NCBI GenBank assembly: GCA_020436865.1
Contig: JAGQXA010000036.1
Location: 1 to 5,200 of the forward strand
Reading direction: 5' to 3'
DNA length: 5,200 nt
Source: Saprospiraceae bacterium
Lineage (GTDB): Bacteria; Bacteroidota; Bacteroidia; Chitinophagales; Saprospiraceae
The notes under the pieces are model-generated. The model was not told the origin of the DNA. It made no database searches and saw only the letters and a program-made list of their open reading frames with translations. This document shows positions 1 to 5,200 of the stretch, in pieces; within the stretch, counting starts at the first letter, position 1, and every line of letters starts with the position of its first letter. The position numbers were made by a program, and so were the translations under genes.

Positions 1-950
1 GAAAGGGGCTTTTTTCCGTACTTCTTATCGGGCTGGACAAAATCCTTGTAAGCATGGAAGATCCGTTCGACCCGGTCGTCGGGATCAACGCACCAGAGGC
101 TGGCGACGTTTTCGGTCTGGCTAGGGCATAGTTCCGCCGTGGTGGCAAAAAAGAGGTGGTCGCCGACGGTCTTGGAGTAGTAAACGGGGCCGTCGAGGGT
201 TTGGATCACCTGGCGGCTGCCATCGGCCCGGTCGATGCGATACAGGCAATTTTCGCGAAATTCGGCATCGGAACCGTAGTAGATGCCCTTGGCGGTGAAT
301 TGGGCGCTGACCGCCCGCCAGGTTTCGTCGCCCTCCCAAACGGCCTCGAGGGTCTGGAAGCCGTCGCGGGTGCGCAGGAACTGGCATTCATGCGGCAGGT
401 CGCCGCAGAGGCACCACAGCGTGTTGGGGTCGTCGAAGGGGTCGCGATAGATGCCGTGTACATGGCGCACCGCTCCGGCGGGGAACAGATGCGCGATCTC
501 CGCCCGGTCGGCGCCGGGCCGGTAGCGATAAACGGCAATGTCCTGTCGCTGGAGGTTCGGGATGTATTCGCCCCAATAGACGCAGCCGTCGGCCGCCTGG
601 ACGATGCCCTGGCGCAGTACGCGGGTAGGCTGCCGGATGCCTTGCAGCGGAAAATACCGATCGCCCCGCAAGACGCCGATCTCCTTGCCGAAGGTGACGA
701 GAAACTCGCCTGGCGCCGTCGGCAGGAGGTTGAAGACGAGGAAGCGCAGTAGTCGCTGGCCCAGTCGGAAGCGGGCGACGAGCGAACGCAGGGCGCCCGC
801 CGGGATCGTGCCGATCTTTCTTGGAACGTCGCTGCCGGCGGCCAGTTCGAACAGTTGATTGCGCCGGGAGAGGAACAGCCGGTCGCCGTCTGACCATTCT
901 ACGGCAAAACCGCGCAAGGCTTCGACTTCCTCGAGTTGCCACTGCTTCAT
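1..950 (-). CDS. Predicted beta-propeller protein (BNR/Asp-box-like), 3' end beyond window
   Basis: This open frame of 316 residues starts at the ATG at 950-948 and is still open at the left edge, so the C-terminus is missing. The start is chosen because it lies three bases after the TGA of the carbamoyltransferase (TGA-GCC-ATG), which indicates one transcript and probable translational coupling; no purine-rich ribosome site is visible. There is no signal peptide or membrane span, so a cytoplasmic protein is expected. The sequence shows repeated short beta-strand blocks with a Gly-acid pattern: YWGEY (125-129), CGDLPHE (182-188), YYGSDAEF (224-231) and FFATTAE (267-273). One Asp-box-like motif is present, TRDGFQTL (194-201), close to the S-x-D-G-G-x-T-W consensus. 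From memory, similar uncharacterised proteins (motifs like HGIYRDPFD, TWRAVS, DGPVYYS) occur in bacterial polysaccharide loci, often named BNR-repeat or hypothetical proteins. No catalytic function can be assigned; sugar binding or a scaffold role for glycan assembly is inference. The CDS is certain, the fold likely, the role unknown. Confidence 0.85.
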   Translation of the reverse strand, partial: MKQWQLEEVEALRGFAVEWSDGDRLFLSRRNQLFELAAGSDVPRKIGTIPAGALRSLVARFRLGQRLLRFLVFNLLPTAPGEFLVTFGKEIGVLRGDRYFPLQGIRQPTRVLRQGIVQAADGCVYWGEYIPNLQRQDIAVYRYRPGADRAEIAHLFPAGAVRHVHGIYRDPFDDPNTLWCLCGDLPHECQFLRTRDGFQTLEAVWEGDETWRAVSAQFTAKGIYYGSDAEFRENCLYRIDRADGSRQVIQTLDGPVYYSKTVGDHLFFATTAELCPSQTENVASLWCVDPDDRVERIFHAYKDFVQPDKKYGKKPL

Positions 951-953
951 GGC

Positions 954-2687
954 TCAGGGGGTTTTGGTACAAAAGAATGGGCCAATGGCCAGGCTGTCCA
1001 TCTTGGTGCGCAGGAAGCAATCGATGGCTTCCTGGGGTTCGCACACGATGGGTTCGTTCTCGTTGAAGCTGGTATTGAGAATGATCGGAATGCCTGAGCG
1101 ACCGTAGAAGGCTTTGATCAGGCGGTAGTACAGCGGACTTTCTTCCTCGTTGACCGTTTGCAGGCGGCCCGTGTCGTCGACGTGGTTGACCGCCGGCAGG
1201 CGTTCGCGCCATTCCGGGCGGATCTTGTAGACGTGCAGCATGAAGGGCGACGGGTGATCGTATTCGAACACCTCGTTCTGGCATTCTTCGAGAATGGCCG
1301 GCGCGAAGGGGCGGAAGGCCTCGCGGTGTTTGATCCGCGCATTCAGGGTGTCCTTCATGTCGGGTAGGCCCGGATGCGCCAGGATGGAGCGGCTGCCCAG
1401 GGCGCGAGGGCCCCACTCCATGCGGCCCTGAAACCAGCCCAGTACGTTGCCCTTCTCCAATTCGTCGCAACAATGCTGAAGCAGATCGGCCTCCTCCAGG
1501 CGGCGGTAAACGACCTGGCGTTCTTCGAGCGCGGCCTGGATCTCGGCTTCCGAGTATTCGGGGCCGAGGTAGGCGTTGGTCATGCGCGGCGTACGGGGCT
1601 CCTGCAGCATCTGCTGGCTGACGTAGAGGGCGGCGCCCAGGGCGAGGCCGTCGTCGCCGGCTGCCGGTTGGATGAAGGTTTCCCGGAAAGGCGTATGATG
1701 GAAGAGCTTGCCGTTGGCGACGCTGTTGAGGGCGCATCCGCCGGCCATCACCACCCGTTCGTGCGGCACTTTGCGGTGCAGGATGTTGAGCAGGTGCATG
1801 TAACCGATCTCAAAGACATACTGCAGGCCGAAGGCGAGGTCCATGTCGCGCTGTGTGATCTCGGCATGGCGCTTTCGCGGCTCGCCGAACAGTTCGATCA
1901 TGTGGTCGGAGTAGTGGCGGCTGAGCACCACCTGCCCGTTCTCGTCGAACTCGAGCCCCTGGTTGGATCCGAAGGGCATGAAGTACTTGGAGTTCAGGCG
2001 GATGCCTTCCTCTTCGAGAATGAGCATGTCGTCGAAGATCTCCTTATAGGTGTTCTTTCCCAGCGGGGCCAGTCCCATGACCTTGCCCTCGTCGCCGTAG
2101 CGGTCGTAGCCGATGAACTCGCAGACCATGGTATAGAGCGACCCCATCGAGTGCGGCACGAAAATGCGATGTTTTACGTCGATCTCACGGCCTTTGCACT
2201 CGGCCATCATACAGGTTACGAAGTCGCCCGAGCCGTCGAGCGAGAAGCCGGCAGCCTCATCCCAGCCCGACAGGTAGTAGGCCGAGGCGATGTGTGCCAG
2301 GTGATGTTCGACATTGTACTGTTGAAAGCGCAGGGAATCGGCCGGTACGCCCAGCTCGGCGGCCATCAGGTCCTGCAGGTTGCCGAGTTTCTTGCGCGCC
2401 GCCCGCATGCCCAGCAGGTTGAGCAGTTTTGTGGGATTGCGCGCCACGAATTCGAGCTTCTTCAGACGGTTGGCCGAGCTGTCGCGCCCGATCGCCACTC
2501 CGTCGATGTCGGAGGCTTGCAGGCCCGTATAGTCGAGGCAATATTGAATGGCCAGTTTGGGAAAGCCGGCGTAGTATTTGATCCGGTTGAGACGCTCTTC
2601 GGCGATGGCGATCTGCGGCACGCCGTCCACGAGCAGAGCAGCCGAAGAACCGGCATGGGAAGTGTTCAAACCGAGGATGACACTCAT
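954..2687 (-). CDS. O-carbamoyltransferase, NodU/CmcH (TobZ-like) family
   Basis: This 577-residue protein has the usual length for the family, which transfers the carbamoyl group of carbamoyl phosphate, through a carbamoyl-adenylate made with ATP, to a hydroxyl on a sugar or natural product. The N-terminal ASKHA/Kae1-like domain (about 1-360) shows GLNTSHAGSSAAL (6-18, with H11), the metal-ligand motif HHLAH (H128 and H132), SLDGSGD (D151), GGCALN (316-321) and PAAGDDGLALG (341-351, D345/D346). These correspond to the TobZ iron-binding and ATP-site residues as I recall them. The C-terminal YrdC-like domain (about 385-575) has GRMEWGPRALGSRS (421-434), KHREAFRPFAP (453-463) and LNTSFN (537-542). 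No key residue appears lost. The frame extends upstream to 2945, but conservation begins at MSVILGLN, so the ATG at 2687 is chosen; no Shine-Dalgarno is visible, as is common in Bacteroidota. The acceptor cannot be read from sequence; the coupled propeller gene downstream suggests a surface polysaccharide. The family call is firm and the substrate is not. Confidence 0.96.
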   Translation of the reverse strand: MSVILGLNTSHAGSSAALLVDGVPQIAIAEERLNRIKYYAGFPKLAIQYCLDYTGLQASDIDGVAIGRDSSANRLKKLEFVARNPTKLLNLLGMRAARKKLGNLQDLMAAELGVPADSLRFQQYNVEHHLAHIASAYYLSGWDEAAGFSLDGSGDFVTCMMAECKGREIDVKHRIFVPHSMGSLYTMVCEFIGYDRYGDEGKVMGLAPLGKNTYKEIFDDMLILEEEGIRLNSKYFMPFGSNQGLEFDENGQVVLSRHYSDHMIELFGEPRKRHAEITQRDMDLAFGLQYVFEIGYMHLLNILHRKVPHERVVMAGGCALNSVANGKLFHHTPFRETFIQPAAGDDGLALGAALYVSQQMLQEPRTPRMTNAYLGPEYSEAEIQAALEERQVVYRRLEEADLLQHCCDELEKGNVLGWFQGRMEWGPRALGSRSILAHPGLPDMKDTLNARIKHREAFRPFAPAILEECQNEVFEYDHPSPFMLHVYKIRPEWRERLPAVNHVDDTGRLQTVNEEESPLYYRLIKAFYGRSGIPIILNTSFNENEPIVCEPQEAIDCFLRTKMDSLAIGPFFCTKTP

Positions 2688-2815
2688 ATGCTTAGGGATT
2701 AAAGTTGACTTCTTGTTGTGTCGGGGTCTTGAAAAGGCGCCTGAAATTATTTGTTTTTGCCGAATTATCGGGTCTGCCGCCCGCTTATTTTTTGCCCCAT
2801 TGTCGGACGGCCTGC
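2688..2815. other. AT-rich intergenic gap with a short direct repeat
   Basis: This 128-bp gap separates the hydrolase stop from the carbamoyltransferase start and is visibly more AT-rich than the flanking genes. On the plus strand it holds two similar tracts, TTATTTGTTTTTGCC (2747-2761) and TTATTTTTTGCC (2785-2796), separated by an imperfect palindrome, CCGAATTATCGG (2760-2771), with only four-base arms. Read on the minus strand there is no hairpin followed by a T-run, so no intrinsic terminator is supported for the hydrolase. No good TAnnTTTG box on the minus strand was found for the carbamoyltransferase; TAATTTCA is the nearest but lacks an upstream TTG at suitable spacing. Whether the hydrolase transcript reads through into the carbamoyltransferase is therefore open. 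Confidence 0.4.
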
Positions 2816-4726
2816 CTACTCCTTGCGTAGCCGCAGGGATGTGGAGCGCTGCTGCCGGTCGAAAATTCGCAGGAAATAGAGGCCGGCCGGGAGTTCGTTT
2901 AGCCGCAGGGAATGGCTCTCTGCCGGGGCCTGCTCGACTTTCCAAAGCCTTCCCGACGAGTCGAATAGCTCGAGCCGGCAGGGCGCCGGCAGGTCCATCA
3001 GTTGGAACTCGCCGCTCGACGGATTGGGAAAAGCGGAAGGGCCCGTTTTTTCTGCCGCGACGGCCTGCAGGGCGGTGATCGGCGCCGCCAGCGGCAGTTC
3101 GATCTGCGAGGGGTAGAGGGCGTTGAGGTGCACCGTATTCTCCGCGACCAGCGCATTGACCAGCGTATCGGTATTGCCGTTGGGATACATCTCGCCGCCG
3201 GTGTTCATGTTGCGGTTGTAGCGCGGGTAGTTCGACGAAGAAACGACCAGCCGCAGGCTTTGCCCCGGTAGGAAGGTATTGGCCAGCGGATCGAACTCGA
3301 AGGTGATCGGGTAGACCTCTCCGGTCGTCATAAAGGCCGTATCGGCTACGGCGTATCCCTCGCGGAAACGCATGCGCTGCACGGCTTCCCCCAACAGCAT
3401 GGAGCGGCCGTCGGGATAGACTTCCGTGAGGCGCAGGGTGAAGTCGGTATCCTTGCGATCGCTGCTCACGTACAGCTTCCCTTTTACCGAACCCTGCAAT
3501 TCGACGGCCTGTTCGAACGGAGCGGTGGTAAAGATCAGGGCGTCCGGCCGGCTTTCCACCAATGGCGCCTGATCGTAAGGGCCCTGATCGAGGGCGAGGC
3601 TCAGCGTTTTTCCGCCGATCGTGGGCGAGGGGTCGGAGGGATCGTAGTTAAAAGAAAGAGCGTCGGTACTACCCGAAGCGGGTTGCAGTTGAATGGAGCC
3701 GTCGGCATGCAGAAAGAGTGTTTGCGGTTGCGTGCCCAGGGGCGGCCAGATATCCGAATGGCGCCATTCGTTCTCGCCCATTTGGAAATAGAGGTAGCGG
3801 GCGTTGCCCTCCCAGCCGTTGTCGATGTCGCGCAGATGGTGGTCGAAGAAGTCCAGGGCCAGCAGGTCGTTGTAGTTCTCTGCGGCCGGATAGGTCAATT
3901 CTCCCTGCAGGAGGGAACCCAGATTGGCCGGGCCGGTCCCGCCATGCACCCAGGGTCCGACGAGGATCTTGTGGAGTTCTTTGACGGCGGGAGGCGAGTT
4001 TGTGGCCAGGGTATCGATCAGCAGGAAGTCGGCATAGGTGTTGTGATCGTACCAACCGCCCACGAGCAGCATGGGCACGGCAATGTCTTCCGGATACATG
4101 GTCGTGTTCTCCACGATCTGCCACAACAGATTAAAGTGTGGGTTGTCGATGACCAGGCCGAAGCCCGCCGCTCCGAAGAGGAAGGAAAGGGTTTCCAGGT
4201 ATTCGGTCCGGATCGCGCCGCCGGGGTAGTAGTCGCGATAGCTGGTTTGGGGCGAGGCGACCTCCGGTACGGCACAGACCAGGTGTGGGGGCTGCTCGCG
4301 GGCCGTTTCGAACTGCACGTTCCCCAGGGCGGAGGGGCCCCAGGTTCCGATGCGGCCGTCGCTCCAGGGCTGATCGGCGATCCATTCGACGGCGTCGTAG
4401 CCGTCTTCTCCCCGGTTCGGATTGAGGGTACAGGCCGGCAGCGAGCCGTAGAAACAGCGCCAATCGACGATCACGAAGGCGTAATCGCTGCCGGCGATGT
4501 CATGGCCGATGCCCAGGGGCAGTCCGCTGAGGTTAAAAAGCTCCTTATTGTAGGGCGTTTGGATCAAAATGACCGGGAAGGCGTCGCTTTGGTTCGGGAG
4601 ATAGAGGTTGGCGGCCAGGGTTTGTCCGTCGCGCATGGGGATCTGGATAGGTTCGGGATTGAGCTGGGCCGGGGCGGCAAGCGGCCCGAAGAGCAGAAAG
4701 CAGAAAGCGTAGATCAGGTTCTTCAT
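2816..4726 (-). CDS. Secreted CocE/NonD-family (peptidase S15) serine hydrolase with T9SS sorting domain
   Basis: This complete 636-residue protein belongs to the alpha/beta-hydrolase family that includes Xaa-Pro dipeptidyl-peptidases, cocaine esterase, alpha-amino-acid ester hydrolases and glutaryl-7-ACA acylases. It starts with a signal peptide (MKNLIYAFCFLLFGPLAAPA, cleavage near 20). The start is fixed by an in-frame stop at 4742-4744. Landmarks are IPMRDGQTLAANLYLP (29-44), QTPYNK with oxyanion-type Tyr59, nucleophile elbow GPSALG (S132), GGWYDH (catalytic Asp227) and VGPWVHGG (catalytic His261). These match the order and spacing of the cocaine-esterase triad. A C-terminal jelly-roll domain covers about 335-545. 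A T9SS type A sorting domain follows (about 564-636: FPNPSSGEF, LELFDSSGR, LPAGLYFLRIF and a basic end), so export across the outer membrane is predicted. The elbow has Ala where the family usually has Tyr after the serine (S-Y-x-G). Substrate class (peptide, ester or acyl amide) cannot be decided. It lies upstream of the carbamoyltransferase, with a candidate promoter of its own. Confidence 0.95.
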   Translation of the reverse strand: MKNLIYAFCFLLFGPLAAPAQLNPEPIQIPMRDGQTLAANLYLPNQSDAFPVILIQTPYNKELFNLSGLPLGIGHDIAGSDYAFVIVDWRCFYGSLPACTLNPNRGEDGYDAVEWIADQPWSDGRIGTWGPSALGNVQFETAREQPPHLVCAVPEVASPQTSYRDYYPGGAIRTEYLETLSFLFGAAGFGLVIDNPHFNLLWQIVENTTMYPEDIAVPMLLVGGWYDHNTYADFLLIDTLATNSPPAVKELHKILVGPWVHGGTGPANLGSLLQGELTYPAAENYNDLLALDFFDHHLRDIDNGWEGNARYLYFQMGENEWRHSDIWPPLGTQPQTLFLHADGSIQLQPASGSTDALSFNYDPSDPSPTIGGKTLSLALDQGPYDQAPLVESRPDALIFTTAPFEQAVELQGSVKGKLYVSSDRKDTDFTLRLTEVYPDGRSMLLGEAVQRMRFREGYAVADTAFMTTGEVYPITFEFDPLANTFLPGQSLRLVVSSSNYPRYNRNMNTGGEMYPNGNTDTLVNALVAENTVHLNALYPSQIELPLAAPITALQAVAAEKTGPSAFPNPSSGEFQLMDLPAPCRLELFDSSGRLWKVEQAPAESHSLRLNELPAGLYFLRIFDRQQRSTSLRLRKE

Positions 4727-4756
4727 CGGAAAGAGTTTTTTTCATGCATCGACGCT

Positions 4757-4786
4757 CAAAATACGATCGGGTTTACTGATGGGCAA
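4757..4786 (-). promoter_or_regulatory. Candidate Bacteroidota-type promoter for the secreted hydrolase
   Basis: Read on the minus strand, TTG (4786-4784) and TATTTTG (4763-4757) are separated by exactly 20 bases. This resembles the Bacteroidota housekeeping promoter (TTG or TTTG near -33, 19-21 bases, then TAnnTTTG near -7), although the -7 box is one T short of consensus. Transcription would start near 4750, giving a leader of roughly 25 bases before the ATG at 4726. The position is good; the match is imperfect and no start-site data exist. Confidence 0.45.
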
Positions 4787-4833
4787 GGAATCAGGCCATT
4801 TGACCCTCTTTTCACTCCTTCCCGTAAAAAATG

Positions 4834-4865
4834 CTGAAGAAACGATGGGCATTTTCTTAGTTTTG
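4834..4865 (+). promoter_or_regulatory. Candidate Bacteroidota-type promoter for the divergent exported protein
   Basis: TAGTTTTG at 4858-4865 is a perfect match to the TAnnTTTG -7 box of Bacteroidota. About 21 bases upstream there is only a weak -33 element (CTG at 4834-4836 in place of TTG). The implied start site near 4872 would leave a leader of about 30 bases before the ATG at 4903. A chance match in a region of this size is possible, so the call rests mainly on its position. Confidence 0.4.
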
Positions 4866-4902
4866 GAGATCGCAATTCATTTTCCAACCAAACATCCATC
4901 GA

Positions 4903-5200
4903 ATGAATACAGCTCTACTTCATCGCTGTCTTTCCGCTCTGCGGATCTCCCTCCTTTTTACCCTGATCATCGCCTTTCGTCCCGCGGCGGCCAATGTTTT
5001 TACCTTCGACGGGCTGACCGACGATCAGTACACGACCACCGCCAACTGGTCGCCCGCCTATCCAGGCGACCTCATTTCCAGCAACGATACGATCATCATC
5101 CAGACGGGCTCCGACTGCGTGATCCCCATGGGCACCTTTGTCGAGAACCTGGGCGGCGAGATCTGGAACCTGGGCGTGCTCACGAATGAAGGCGGGCTCA
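4903..5200 (+). CDS. N-terminus of an exported, beta-structured surface protein, 3' end beyond window
   Basis: The frame is open to the right edge, giving the first 99 residues. The ATG at 4903 is the only good start because an in-frame TAG lies at 4858-4860 with no ATG between. The first 30 residues form a signal peptide: a basic N-region (H7, R8, R14), a hydrophobic core (ISLLFTLIIAF) and a likely cleavage after PAAA (27-30). The mature part begins NVFTFDGLTDDQYTTTANWS, then DTIIIQTGSDC and a run rich in Gly, Asn and Leu (ENLGGEIWNLGVLTNEGG). This style, an F-T-F-x-G...NW opening, then a D-T-I-I-I strand and N-L-G/L-T-N-x-G turns, is familiar from the starts of long Bacteroidota secreted proteins with beta-helix or repeat regions and a T9SS tail, though no tail can be seen here. 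Specific function is unknown; adhesin or cell-surface protein is inference. Codon use looks like that of its neighbours. It is transcribed divergently from the hydrolase. Confidence 0.8.
   Translation, partial: MNTALLHRCLSALRISLLFTLIIAFRPAAANVFTFDGLTDDQYTTTANWSPAYPGDLISSNDTIIIQTGSDCVIPMGTFVENLGGEIWNLGVLTNEGGL

Noticed and set aside
156..752. Open frame of 198 codons on the plus strand opposite the propeller gene
   Set aside because: The minus-strand frame has the propeller-like motifs and the tight coupling to the upstream gene; the plus-strand product has no recognisable features.
388..1737. Open frame of 449 codons on the minus strand overlapping the carbamoyltransferase and propeller genes
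   Set aside because: The translation is dominated by Arg, Pro and Gly and spans the junction of two well-supported genes in another frame.
1374..2702. Open frame of 442 codons on the plus strand, antisense to the carbamoyltransferase
   Set aside because: It lies opposite a gene whose family motifs are fully conserved. Its translation has no recognisable domain and a skewed composition (many Val, Gly, His, Glu), as expected of an antisense shadow in GC-rich DNA.
2754..2796. T-runs read as an intrinsic terminator
   Set aside because: The T-runs lie on the plus strand, where no gene ends. On the minus strand they are A-runs, and the nearby palindrome has only four-base arms.
2688..2945. Upstream extension of the carbamoyltransferase by 86 codons
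   Set aside because: The extra residues are low-complexity Arg/Pro/Ala, overlap the end of the hydrolase gene and precede the conserved family N-terminus MSVILGLN.
3683..4837. Open frame of 384 codons on the plus strand, antisense to the hydrolase
   Set aside because: It is opposite a confirmed hydrolase gene and runs through its start region. The translation is Val/Gly/Glu-rich with no family resemblance.
4779..5189. Open frame of 136 codons on the plus strand across the divergent region
   Set aside because: It is in a different frame from the signal-peptide-bearing gene at 4903, and its translation after that point is an out-of-frame Arg/Ser/Pro-rich shadow.

Overview
The window most likely comes from a GC-rich member of the Bacteroidota, perhaps a Saprospiria/Lewinella-like marine lineage (that finer placement is a guess). 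The evidence is a secreted hydrolase ending in a type IX secretion system (T9SS) C-terminal sorting domain, weak or absent Shine-Dalgarno sequences ahead of all four genes, and promoter candidates of the Bacteroidota type (TTG / TAnnTTTG). GC content by eye is high, around 60%, with AT-richer gaps between genes. This composition explains the long antisense shadow frames.

Layout, right to left on the minus strand. A 636-residue secreted serine hydrolase of the CocE/NonD (peptidase S15) family occupies 2816-4726. It has a signal peptide, an intact Ser-Asp-His triad and a T9SS sorting tail. After a 128-bp AT-rich gap comes a 577-residue NodU/CmcH-type O-carbamoyltransferase (954-2687) with all recognisable metal-binding and carbamoyl-transfer motifs. 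Three bases after its stop codon begins a predicted beta-propeller protein (start at 950) that runs off the left edge after 316 residues. The last two genes are almost certainly one transcript and are probably translationally coupled.

On the plus strand a divergent gene starts at 4903 and runs off the right edge. Its first 99 residues show a signal peptide followed by a Gly/Asn/Thr-rich, beta-structured start, typical of large exported Bacteroidota surface proteins. The 176-bp divergent intergenic region (4727-4902) carries a promoter candidate for each direction.

Inferred biology: the carbamoyltransferase plus propeller pair looks like the edge of a surface-glycan or natural-product decoration locus, with the rest of the locus probably beyond the left edge. 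The hydrolase and the plus-strand gene are exported proteins and need not be functionally linked to the pair. I found no RNA genes, mobile elements, CRISPR arrays or convincing intrinsic terminators. No gene-free stretch exceeds 300 bases.
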